A DNA stretch of 7,975 nt. Origin: Nanobdellota archaeon (lineage in GTDB: Archaea > Nanobdellota > Nanobdellia > Woesearchaeales > GCA-2686295). Positions 1 through 5,442 of the stretch are shown one piece after another (within the stretch, counting starts at the first letter, position 1; each line of letters begins with the position of its first letter). The notes beneath the pieces were generated by a model. The model saw only the letters and a program-made list of their open reading frames with translations, was not told the DNA's origin and searched no databases. The position numbers were made by a program, and so were the translations under genes. The DNA lies in NCBI GenBank assembly GCA_018812505.1, contig JAHJDK010000034.1:1-7975 (forward strand). The letters run 5' to 3'.

Positions 1-9
1 AAAAATTGT

Positions 10-261
10 TTATTTATAAAACTGTTTCAGAATATTTGCATCCGTTGAATTTTGTTTTACAACAGTATCAATAGGACTCTCTGCAATTAAATTCATAATA
101 GAAAATCCGTCAATAATATTCTGAGCAATTATTGCTTGTTCTTTAATTTCATCTTCAGTAAGAGTTTTATTAGAATAACTTCTTTCTGGCAAAACATACA
201 ACATTTCTTCTACTGGAAGTGCAAAAGTATACTCATCACCATTAACATAATAAAATGTCAT
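10..261 (-). CDS. Hypothetical protein, 83 aa
   Basis: I do not recognise this protein. It is an 83-residue, acidic, soluble-looking polypeptide with no signal peptide or membrane segment. The first 30 residues look strand-rich (FYYVNGDEYTFALP, then an MLYVLP stretch) and the middle (about 35-65) looks helical. It is probably real: it begins with ATG, ends in TAA inside the window, and a good archaeal TATA element lies 25-26 nt upstream of the ATG, the spacing seen for other genes here, implying a leaderless transcript. It diverges from cmk across an 89-bp promoter region. No function can be assigned from sequence. Confidence 0.6.
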   Translation of the reverse strand: MTFYYVNGDEYTFALPVEEMLYVLPERSYSNKTLTEDEIKEQAIIAQNIIDGFSIMNLIAESPIDTVVKQNSTDANILKQFYK

Positions 262-280
262 AAGAATCGAAAATAACAGA

Positions 281-292
281 TATTTATATATT
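281..292 (-). promoter_or_regulatory. TATA box for the 83-aa hypothetical gene
   Basis: On the minus strand this reads AATATATAAATA, an archaeal TBP-binding type element. Its centre is about 25 nt upstream of the ATG at 261, so transcription should start at or next to the start codon. It lies back to back with the cmk promoter in the same 89-bp divergent spacer. Confidence 0.5.
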
Positions 293-315
293 TGTCGAAA
301 ATTTTACAAACCCAA

Positions 316-328
316 TAAATATAAATAT
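316..328 (+). promoter_or_regulatory. TATA box for cmk
   Basis: The plus strand has TAAATATAAATAT with its centre about 28 nt upstream of the cmk ATG at 351. There is no purine-rich Shine-Dalgarno match in the short T-rich stretch before the ATG, which suggests a leaderless or nearly leaderless mRNA. Confidence 0.5.
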
Positions 329-350
329 CATTAAAGCAATTGTTTTCTTT

Positions 351-881
351 ATGAAAATAACTGTAACAGGTTTTCCAGGCTCAGGCAACAGCACACTTGC
401 GAGGATGCTTGCCAAAAAACTTAATCACAAGTTTTATTCTGCAGGCGATATGAGAAAAAAAATGGCTATAGAAAAAGGAATGACTATAGCAGAGTTTAAT
501 AAGCTTGGAGAAACAGAAGATTGGACTGATAAGAGAGTTGATGAATATCTTGTAAGAATAGGAAAAAAAGAAAATGATTTTGTGCTGGACTCAAAAATAG
601 CCGATTATCTTGTACCTGAAGCTTTCAAAATATTTCTTAAAGCCAAACTAGAGGTTAGAGCTGAAAGAGTGTTGAAAGAAAAAAGAGTTTCAGAGCCATT
701 CAAGAATTTAGAGGATGCAAAAAAGTTCTTGATGAAAAGAGTTAGAGGCGACAAGAGACGTTATAAAAAGTATTACAATTATAATGCTTATAACTCTAAA
801 AATTTCGATTTGGTGATTGACACTACAAATTTAACACCTGAACAAATACTTGTTAAAGTAATGAAAAAGATTGGTTTTTAA
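351..881 (+). CDS. cmk: Archaeal cytidylate kinase (CMP kinase)
   Basis: This soluble enzyme transfers phosphate from ATP to CMP/dCMP, giving CDP/dCDP for nucleic acid and lipid-precursor synthesis. The 176-aa length fits the short archaeal Cmk family. Visible features are an N-terminal P-loop at residues 7-15 (GFPGSGNST), the SAGDMRKKMA segment at 30-39 matching the family's SAG-x-x-R region, GMTIAEFNKLGE at 43-54, a VLDSKIADYL segment at 78-87 equivalent to the usual V-L-E-G-R-L-A motif, and a basic lid at 129-145 (KRVRGDKRRYKKYY) followed by DLVIDTTNLTPEQ at 153-165. The residue in the Walker A lysine position is Asn13, an unusual feature treated in the findings. The start is the first ATG after a well-placed TATA element. 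The gene is monocistronic or loosely linked to the patatin gene 40 bp downstream, which has its own promoter. Confidence 0.88.
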   Translation: MKITVTGFPGSGNSTLARMLAKKLNHKFYSAGDMRKKMAIEKGMTIAEFNKLGETEDWTDKRVDEYLVRIGKKENDFVLDSKIADYLVPEAFKIFLKAKLEVRAERVLKEKRVSEPFKNLEDAKKFLMKRVRGDKRRYKKYYNYNAYNSKNFDLVIDTTNLTPEQILVKVMKKIGF

Positions 882-892
882 TATCAAAAACA

Positions 893-900
893 TTATAAAT
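893..900 (+). promoter_or_regulatory. TATA box for the patatin-like gene
   Basis: TTATAAAT is centred 25-26 nt before the ATG at 922, inside the 40-bp spacer after cmk. No Shine-Dalgarno sequence intervenes, again suggesting a leaderless transcript independent of cmk. Confidence 0.5.
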
Positions 901-921
901 TGACGTTTCTTCAGTTTTTCT

Positions 922-1761
922 ATGAAATCTGCAGCAATCATATTCTCAGGAGGAGCTCTTAGGGGTGTTGCACAGTTTGGAGCATTAGAAGCAATAGAGA
1001 TTTTTATGAAAAGAAAAAATATTGTTGTGAAAGCTGTTGCAGGCAGTTCTTTTGGTTCTATAAGTGCATCTTTTTTATCACTTGGTTATACTGCTAGTGA
1101 AATGGTTCATATTGCCCGTAAAACTGGTTTTAAGCTTTTCAGTCTTAGAGATATCAACCTTTTTGGATCATCAGTTCTTAAAGGAAAAAAGATTACCTCT
1201 GCGTTTGAAAAGTATTTTGCTGAAAAAACTTTCAAGGATGCAAATTGTGAACTGTTCATAAATGCGGTTGATCTACATTCTGGAAAAGAGTTGGTTTTCA
1301 CAAAGAGAGGTATTGAGTGTTTGAGGACACCAAAATTATTGGTGAAAAGAAATTTTAAGATAACAGATGCATTGCTTGCCAGTACTGCAATTCCCGCAAT
1401 TCTTAAACCAAAAAAAATAGATGATTTTGAGTTCTTGGACGGAGCGCTCGTATCACCTGTTGGCTTGGGATTAATTGATTATTCAAAGTATGATTATGTA
1501 TTTGTTATTGATGTATCAATGGCTAACCTGACTTTTGTGAGTAAAAATTCCAATCTTAAAAGGATGGATATAATTGGACAGGCAATTTCAATAGTTCAAA
1601 GAGAGCTTTATGAGCACAAACTTAAGAACTTGCTGCCGCATAAAAAAAATGTTTTTTTTATAAGACCTAATATCAAACCTGTCAGGAAGAGAAGCAAGGA
1701 AGAGTTGGAAACATTGATTTCTGCAGGTTTTCAGGAAGCAAAGAAAGTACTTAAATTATGA
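922..1761 (+). CDS. Patatin-like phospholipase family protein
   Basis: This is a predicted lipid acyl hydrolase with a Ser-Asp dyad, 279 aa, close to the usual size of short prokaryotic patatin-like (RssA-type) proteins. The oxyanion-hole loop GGALRG is at residues 10-15. The nucleophile elbow G-S-S-F-G is at 41-45 with Ser43 as the likely nucleophile. A STAIP segment lies at 154-158, and the dyad aspartate is Asp173 in FLDGALVSP (DGA in place of the commoner DGG). There is no signal peptide or convincing membrane helix, so it should be cytoplasmic or peripherally membrane bound. The C-terminal 80 residues are rich in Lys/Arg, which could favour contact with anionic membranes; that is inference. 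Its substrate (phospholipid, lysolipid or other ester) cannot be read from the sequence. Its TGA interlocks with the stop of the convergent PfkB kinase gene (6-bp overlap). Confidence 0.87.
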   Translation: MKSAAIIFSGGALRGVAQFGALEAIEIFMKRKNIVVKAVAGSSFGSISASFLSLGYTASEMVHIARKTGFKLFSLRDINLFGSSVLKGKKITSAFEKYFAEKTFKDANCELFINAVDLHSGKELVFTKRGIECLRTPKLLVKRNFKITDALLASTAIPAILKPKKIDDFEFLDGALVSPVGLGLIDYSKYDYVFVIDVSMANLTFVSKNSNLKRMDIIGQAISIVQRELYEHKLKNLLPHKKNVFFIRPNIKPVRKRSKEELETLISAGFQEAKKVLKL

Positions 1762-2679
1762 TTTGTTCTGTGTCATAAAATTTGTTATTTGTTTAAGAGT
1801 TCCAGATTGTCTGGCACCTATTTTTAAACAGTTATATGCTCCACAAGCGTTTGCAAATTTTGCAGCATCTTTAAGATTAAAACCTTTGAGTAATGTGTAA
1901 GATAATCCTCCCATAAATGCATCACCTGCACCTGTTGTGTCGACTGCTTTGATTTTATATGCAGAAATAGTTGATTTATTACCTTGATTTATAACAACAC
2001 ATCCTTTAGAGCCTTTTGTCATTATAATTATTTTATTGTTCCAAACACTCTTAATATTTTTATAAAGCGATTTGCCTGCTGACTCTGACATCTTTACAAC
2101 ATCTGAAAGTATGATTAATTTCTCAAGTTCTTTCATAGTACCTATTTTCGCTATGTTTAATAATTTATCTACGTCACAGTCAATATCTACCAAAACTTTT
2201 GATCCTGATTTCTTTGCTATTTCTGCTCCTCTTATAGCTGCTTTTAAAGGTATTATTGATGCTTCTGTGTGAAAGTAGTTACTTCGTTCTATTATTTTTT
2301 TGAATTTTGAATCAACTATTTTCGGTGTTAATTCTGAGCTGCTGTTTGGAAATGCATAAATCTCTTTCTCACCTTTTTCATCAACTATTATCCAGCATTG
2401 CTGAGTTGTTCCTGTTTTGTTTGCAAAAGCTTTGATGTTTTCTTTCTTAAAATTTTTAAGAATTTTTTTCCCTAATTCATCATTCCCTATATTTCCACAC
2501 CATGCTGTTTTTAATCCTAATCTTGATGCTTGAACTAAATTATTTGCAGTAACTCCTCCTTCAGATTCTGATAGATTGTTAGAAACTATTTTGTTGTTTT
2601 TATCTGAAAACGTTTTTACTTTAGTTGTGTAATCTACACCAACACATCCTAGACCTACAACATCATACTCTTTGTTCAT
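1756..2679 (-). CDS. PfkB family carbohydrate/nucleoside kinase
   Basis: This is a ribokinase-fold kinase that phosphorylates a sugar or nucleoside with ATP; the exact substrate is not readable. It is 307 aa, normal for the family. The N-terminal DVVGLGCVGVDY strand (6-17) begins the fold. The substrate-proximal double glycine with Asn is GGVTANN at 41-47. An NIGNDELG segment (63-70) matches the conserved G-x-D-x-x-G element. The C-terminal PfkB signature DTTGAGDAF is at 247-255, with catalytic base Asp253 and the GAG anion hole intact. The ATG directly follows the TAG of the HAD gene with no spacer or Shine-Dalgarno site, so translation is probably by coupled reinitiation from the HAD cistron. 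Pairing with a phosphatase suggests both act on one metabolite class. Ribokinase, adenosine kinase and 6-phosphofructokinase-like activities are all possible. Confidence 0.88.
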   Translation of the reverse strand: MNKEYDVVGLGCVGVDYTTKVKTFSDKNNKIVSNNLSESEGGVTANNLVQASRLGLKTAWCGNIGNDELGKKILKNFKKENIKAFANKTGTTQQCWIIVDEKGEKEIYAFPNSSSELTPKIVDSKFKKIIERSNYFHTEASIIPLKAAIRGAEIAKKSGSKVLVDIDCDVDKLLNIAKIGTMKELEKLIILSDVVKMSESAGKSLYKNIKSVWNNKIIIMTKGSKGCVVINQGNKSTISAYKIKAVDTTGAGDAFMGGLSYTLLKGFNLKDAAKFANACGAYNCLKIGARQSGTLKQITNFMTQNKS

Positions 2680-3474
2680 CTAATTTCTTAAGAATTCTTT
2701 TAAGATATAAAGGTTTTGTTTGTCTTCAAATCCTGGAAGCACTAGGTCTGCACCTGCTCTTTCAAGATCTTGTTGAGAATGTTGACCTTTGGTTATGCCT
2801 ACTGCTTTAAAAATAGTATTGTAAGCTCTTGACCTTTTTAATTCAATTATTGCAGCCATATCTTTTACTGCATCTCCAATATAAACAACTTTTTCTGGTA
2901 TCTTGTAAGTTCTACTAAAATATTTAGCTATTGAACTTGCAATTATTCTTGCTTTTCTATCTCCACTTTCAAGATAAGATGATAATTGTTGGTCAATAAC
3001 TGTGAAGTATCCTTTCATTTTAAGTACTGATTCTTGAACTATTCTAGGACCTAATGTTGCAACAGCTATTGCATCAGTCACTTCCTTGTAAATATTTATC
3101 TCTTCTGGTTTTATGTATTGCACGATAAAGTCTTCAGGGATACTTCCTGCTTCTAAATCAGGAGCTATTGATTGTGCAGCAGTCTCTATTAATAAGTCAA
3201 TGTTTACATCATTTGGCGAGTTAACAGAAACTTGATTTTGACCATCATTAAAAACTAGTTTTTCTCCTGCGGCAAGTATCTGTTCTATTCTCATACTCCA
3301 AATATTTTTATGTCCCCCACCCATGAAATCTCTGGTTGATTCGCCTGTTATTGGATGTTTGGTAACACTTATTTCTCTGTTTAGAAGCTTCATACTTGCT
3401 CTCTGGTATGATAAATTCTCTAACTTATGTTTCTGCAGTAATGTGTTGTCAAGGTCCCATAGTAAGAATGTCAT
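2680..3474 (-). CDS. HAD superfamily hydrolase (putative phosphatase)
   Basis: This is a predicted Mg-dependent phosphohydrolase of the haloacid dehalogenase fold, 264 aa. HAD motif I is D7-L-D9-N-T11 near the N terminus, with Asp7 as nucleophile and Asp9 as acid/base. A long cap region spans about 15-130. A motif II-type threonine sits at Thr140 in IAVATLG. A basic motif III candidate is GDRKARI at 171-177. Motif IV is GDAVKDM at 200-206 with Asp201 and Asp205. The protein ends with an AGADLVLPGFED element typical of the fold's last strand. It is the first gene of a two-gene operon; its TAG is immediately followed by the ATG of the PfkB kinase. The start codon is placed 27 nt after a TATA box. 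The substrate is unknown; a sugar or nucleotide phosphate related to the neighbouring kinase is an inference. Confidence 0.82.
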   Translation of the reverse strand: MTFLLWDLDNTLLQKHKLENLSYQRASMKLLNREISVTKHPITGESTRDFMGGGHKNIWSMRIEQILAAGEKLVFNDGQNQVSVNSPNDVNIDLLIETAAQSIAPDLEAGSIPEDFIVQYIKPEEINIYKEVTDAIAVATLGPRIVQESVLKMKGYFTVIDQQLSSYLESGDRKARIIASSIAKYFSRTYKIPEKVVYIGDAVKDMAAIIELKRSRAYNTIFKAVGITKGQHSQQDLERAGADLVLPGFEDKQNLYILKEFLRN

Positions 3475-3497
3475 AATTCGTTGTAAAACAAGTATTA

Positions 3498-3505
3498 TAT
3501 ATAAA
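3498..3505 (-). promoter_or_regulatory. TATA box for the HAD-PfkB operon
   Basis: On the minus strand this reads TTTATATA within a longer AT-only tract (about 3493-3510). Its centre is about 27 nt upstream of the HAD ATG at 3474, consistent with a leaderless operon mRNA. Confidence 0.55.
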
Positions 3506-3549
3506 TATTTCTGTTATTACTACTACTAAGTGATTTTTCTAAGTGTGTT

Positions 3550-3557
3550 AAAAAAAA
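3550..3557 (-). terminator. Oligo-T terminator after tRNA-Pro
   Basis: A run of eight T on the minus strand begins three nucleotides past the tRNA-Pro discriminator base. Oligo-T runs are the normal intrinsic termination signal of archaeal RNA polymerase. It should separate the tRNA transcript from the HAD-PfkB operon downstream on the same strand. Confidence 0.55.
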
Positions 3558-3559
3558 TG

Positions 3560-3633
3560 TGGGGTGGAGAAGATTTGAACTCCCAACCTCGTGGCCCCGA
3601 ACCACGAATCATACCAAGTTAGACCACCACCCC
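3560..3633 (-). tRNA. trnP: tRNA-Pro (anticodon CGG)
   Basis: I folded this by hand. The acceptor stem GGGGTGG pairs with CCACCCC in seven perfect pairs. The anticodon stem CGTGG/CCACG has five perfect pairs around the loop TTCGGGG, giving anticodon CGG, which reads the proline codon CCG. The T arm is GGGAG with loop TTCAAAT and CTTCT (two G-U pairs). The D arm is short and weak: G-U, U-A and C-G pairs plus a U-U mismatch at 13-22. The discriminator base is A, and the 3' CCA is not encoded, so it must be added by tRNA nucleotidyltransferase. No intron is present and the variable loop is the normal short type. A T8 run terminates it. Confidence 0.95.
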
Positions 3634-3661
3634 AAAAGTATATTATAAAAATAATTGTTTT

Positions 3662-3671
3662 TATTTAAAAA
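3662..3671 (-). promoter_or_regulatory. Probable TATA box for tRNA-Pro
   Basis: The minus strand reads TTTTTAAATA, centred about 33 nt upstream of the mature tRNA 5' end, which would leave a leader of roughly 7 nt for RNase P. A second AT-rich candidate at about 3640-3651 is too close to the tRNA to give a full-length precursor. Confidence 0.4.
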
Positions 3672-3704
3672 TTATTTGGAATTCTGAATTTTTTTGAAGA
3701 AAGA

Positions 3705-3712
3705 TTTATATT
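3705..3712 (+). promoter_or_regulatory. TATA box for the 146-aa hypothetical gene
   Basis: TTTATATT is centred 25-26 nt upstream of the ATG at 3734. The intervening T/G-rich stretch has no Shine-Dalgarno match, so the mRNA is probably leaderless. Confidence 0.5.
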
Positions 3713-3733
3713 TGTTTTAGGATTACTTTTTTT

Positions 3734-4174
3734 ATGATTAACACATATTCCCTTTTACATCCTACACAGGAAGTGGTTGAAAAGATTAAAAGAGATTTTC
3801 CAAGTTATAAAATTCACATTGATGAAATATTTAACTGTTATCCCGAGGTTGTTGAGTCTATAGAGGCTCATTCTGAAATTGTTTCTATCAGGTTCATGGG
3901 AGGTCATGTTAGAATTCCTAGAGTAATCAATGGTGTAATACCTTTGTTTATTAAAAAACCCAATGATCCTATTTTTCATCAGTTTTATGGAATTGCACAC
4001 ATACCTATGCTTTATGTGGCTCACGTGCCTGATTTTGAAGAAAGGATAGCTGTTTTAGATTATAACTCTAAAGAGAAAATGCTTTTCAGTATAGGAAATA
4101 TATATAATCATGAACTAGTATCAAGGGACGTCTTGTCAGGATATTTTGTTCCAGAAATTAAAAAAATAATATAA
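3734..4174 (+). CDS. Hypothetical protein, 146 aa
   Basis: I do not recognise this family. The 146-residue soluble protein has no signal peptide or membrane helix. An amphipathic helical N-terminal third (about 10-47, with several Glu/Lys) is followed by a strand-rich region: EIVSIRFMGGHVRIPRV at 48-64, VIPLFI at 68-73, then HIPMLYVAHVP at 88-98 and RIAVLDYNS at 103-111. Several histidines (9, 28, 46, 58, 82, 88, 95) and Cys34 could bind a metal, but there is no standard motif and I make no such claim. The start is supported by a TATA box at the spacing seen at the other leaderless genes here. It stands alone between the divergent tRNA-Pro and the rpe-like gene, which has its own promoter. 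Confidence 0.7.
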   Translation: MINTYSLLHPTQEVVEKIKRDFPSYKIHIDEIFNCYPEVVESIEAHSEIVSIRFMGGHVRIPRVINGVIPLFIKKPNDPIFHQFYGIAHIPMLYVAHVPDFEERIAVLDYNSKEKMLFSIGNIYNHELVSRDVLSGYFVPEIKKII

Positions 4175-4183
4175 TCAGTAACT

Positions 4184-4191
4184 TTTATAAA
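4184..4191 (+). promoter_or_regulatory. TATA box for the rpe-like gene
   Basis: A perfect TTTATAAA is centred 26-27 nt before the ATG at 4214, ten bases after the previous gene's stop. There is no Shine-Dalgarno match, so it should give a leaderless transcript. Confidence 0.6.
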
Positions 4192-4213
4192 CTCTGAAAA
4201 AGAATCCTTTTTC

Positions 4214-4828
4214 ATGGCAAAAGTTTCAGCATCAGTTCTTTCGGAGAATTTCTCTCAGGAAGCTGTTGATGAAGTCAGTTCTGCAGATTTCCTTCAGTTA
4301 GATGTAATGGATGGTTTATTTGTACCTAATAAAACAATCTGGGCAGATACTGTTAATCTTATCAAAACAAGTTTACCTAAAGATGTTCACTTGATGATTA
4401 TTGATCCTGAAGAATTTGTTCAGGAGTTTATTGATGCTGGAGCTGATAGAATTGCATTCCATATTGAAGCCACTGAATATCCTGAATCAGTGATTGGTCA
4501 AATACAGGGAGCTGGTTTAAAAGCAGGTATCGCACTTAGTATTGAAACTCCTGTTAAAAAAATTTTTCCGTTTCTTGAGAATATTGATTATGTTATTGTG
4601 ATGCCTATAATTCCTGGTGCTAGTGGTCAAAAATTTGACAAGAGAGTTTTAGAAAAGATTAAAGCTATAAGAGCTAAAAACCCTGACATTGAGATTGAGG
4701 TTGATGGTGGAATAGATGGAAAAACAGGTAAACTAGTTGTTGAAGCAGGCGCAGATATATTGGTTGCGGATTCTTTTATTCATAGTGGTGATGCTAAGGA
4801 GCGCATTAAAATTCTAAAGAATATTTAG
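4214..4828 (+). CDS. rpe: Ribulose-phosphate 3-epimerase family protein (divergent)
   Basis: This is a TIM-barrel sugar-phosphate epimerase expected to interconvert ribulose 5-phosphate and xylulose 5-phosphate in pentose metabolism. It is 204 aa, slightly shorter than the usual 215-230. Family landmarks in order are SASVLSENF (5-13, cf. PSILSADF), LDVMDGLFVPN (29-39), DVHLMI (57-62), FHIEA (82-86), IIPGASGQKF (132-141, cf. NPGFGGQ-F) and VDGGID (163-168). Acid residues Asp30 and Asp164 and His59 are kept. Two key positions differ: Gln28 replaces the first metal-binding histidine of H-x-D-x-M-D-G, and Asp186-Ser187 replaces the phosphate-binding Gly-Ser. It may therefore be an altered epimerase or act on another sugar phosphate. 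It shares no operon with the HAD/PfkB pair, but all three handle sugar phosphates. Confidence 0.8.
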   Translation: MAKVSASVLSENFSQEAVDEVSSADFLQLDVMDGLFVPNKTIWADTVNLIKTSLPKDVHLMIIDPEEFVQEFIDAGADRIAFHIEATEYPESVIGQIQGAGLKAGIALSIETPVKKIFPFLENIDYVIVMPIIPGASGQKFDKRVLEKIKAIRAKNPDIEIEVDGGIDGKTGKLVVEAGADILVADSFIHSGDAKERIKILKNI

Positions 4829-4833
4829 AGAGC

Positions 4834-4850
4834 TAAGGATAAATTCCTTA
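4834..4850. terminator. Small hairpin between convergent genes
   Basis: TAAGGA and TCCTTA form a 6-bp perfect stem with a 5-nt loop in the 39-bp gap between the rpe-like stop and the stop of the convergent coiled-coil gene. On the plus strand a T6 run follows at 4871-4876. It may assist termination or 3'-end stability, but a stem this short could arise by chance. Confidence 0.3.
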
Positions 4851-4867
4851 ACCCCCTAAATAATTAT

Positions 4868-5362
4868 CTATTTTTTGCCAAAATAGAAGAAATCTTCTAT
4901 CTTGACGTTTTCTGGCGTAAAATGGCCTTGCTTTTCATAGTAAGGCTTTTCGCTTCTTTCTTGGCTTTCGCGTTTTGCTTCTTGTCTTGGCGGACTTTGC
5001 TCACATTCCTCAATTCGAGGTTGTGGGGGCGGACTAGGGTGTTCTCGCAGAGGTTCTTCTCTCCGGGACTGAAGTACAGAAATTGTGCTGTTGAGTTTTG
5101 ATATCTCAGTATTTAGATTACTGATATGTCTTGACATTTCATTCATTTTCGACATAGTCGAATCTTTGAATCTACAGAACATGTTAGACAGTTGACTAAC
5201 TTCATTTTCTTCGGTGAAGATACTGCTTTCATGCTGTTCTTCATCGTTCATTAGAATGTTCTTTGCGCCTTCAATGGCATCCACTGTATTCTCAGAGAAT
5301 CCAAATCGTTTCAATTCTTGAGACATAGCATTTATTCTTTGAATTTGTTGTACGTCATTCAT
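4868..5362 (-). CDS. Coiled-coil protein with proline-rich linker, unknown function
   Basis: I cannot name this 164-aa protein, but its layout is clear. Residues 1-60 are helical and polar. Residues 73-97 form a good coiled coil, with Met73, Met76, Ile80, Leu83, Ile87, Leu90, Ile94 and Leu97 in strict 3-4 spacing. Residues 101-150 are disordered and rich in Pro, Glu, Gln and Arg. The last 14 residues (ENVKIEDFFYFGKK) are hydrophobic and aromatic. An oligomer with flexible arms ending in a docking peptide is a reasonable reading. From memory, similar short tails end other DPANN hypothetical proteins; this needs checking. The linker DNA is GC-rich: I count 86 G/C in 180 bases at 4921-5100, and it uses CGN arginine codons while neighbours prefer AGA. 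Its TATA box lies 35 nt upstream, so this gene has a short leader. Confidence 0.72.
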   Translation of the reverse strand: MNDVQQIQRINAMSQELKRFGFSENTVDAIEGAKNILMNDEEQHESSIFTEENEVSQLSNMFCRFKDSTMSKMNEMSRHISNLNTEISKLNSTISVLQSRREEPLREHPSPPPQPRIEECEQSPPRQEAKRESQERSEKPYYEKQGHFTPENVKIEDFFYFGKK

Positions 5363-5393
5363 CGGGAACTCATAACGCTTAGAACACTACTAG

Positions 5394-5401
5394 TTTATAA
5401 A
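5394..5401 (-). promoter_or_regulatory. TATA box for the coiled-coil gene
   Basis: A palindromic TTTATAAA is centred 35 nt upstream of the ATG at 5362, about 9 nt farther than at the leaderless genes here. The predicted start site falls near an out-of-frame ATG at 5373. Two copies of the octamer CCAGTATA lie just upstream (5408-5415 and 5428-5435 on the minus strand). Confidence 0.5.
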
Positions 5402-5407
5402 CTTTCC

Positions 5408-5435
5408 TATACTGGACTAGGTATTTAGTATACTG
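5408..5435 (-). repeat. Direct repeat CCAGTATA x2, 20 bp apart
   Basis: The octamer CCAGTATA occurs at 5435-5428 and 5415-5408 on the minus strand, with identical phase about two helical turns apart, immediately upstream of the TATA box of the coiled-coil gene. Position and phasing fit a regulator-binding site, but two 8-mers in AT-rich DNA are weak evidence. Confidence 0.3.
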
Positions 5436-5442
5436 GTATGTA

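Noticed and set aside
1064..1301. Open frames on both strands inside the patatin-like gene
   Set aside because: They lie wholly within a well-supported gene, have no promoter or initiation signals, and their translations show no motif.
2072..2810. Plus-strand open frames opposite the PfkB and HAD genes
   Set aside because: Antisense shadows; the minus-strand proteins carry diagnostic motifs and these do not.
3560..3633. Possible tRNA intron or degenerate tRNA because of the weak D stem
   Set aside because: Acceptor, anticodon and T arms fold well at normal length (74 nt), and no extra sequence is present in the anticodon loop.
3755..4024. 89-codon minus-strand frame opposite the 146-aa gene
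   Set aside because: No TATA element at the spacing used in this window, whereas the plus-strand gene has one; the translation has odd composition with no recognisable fold.
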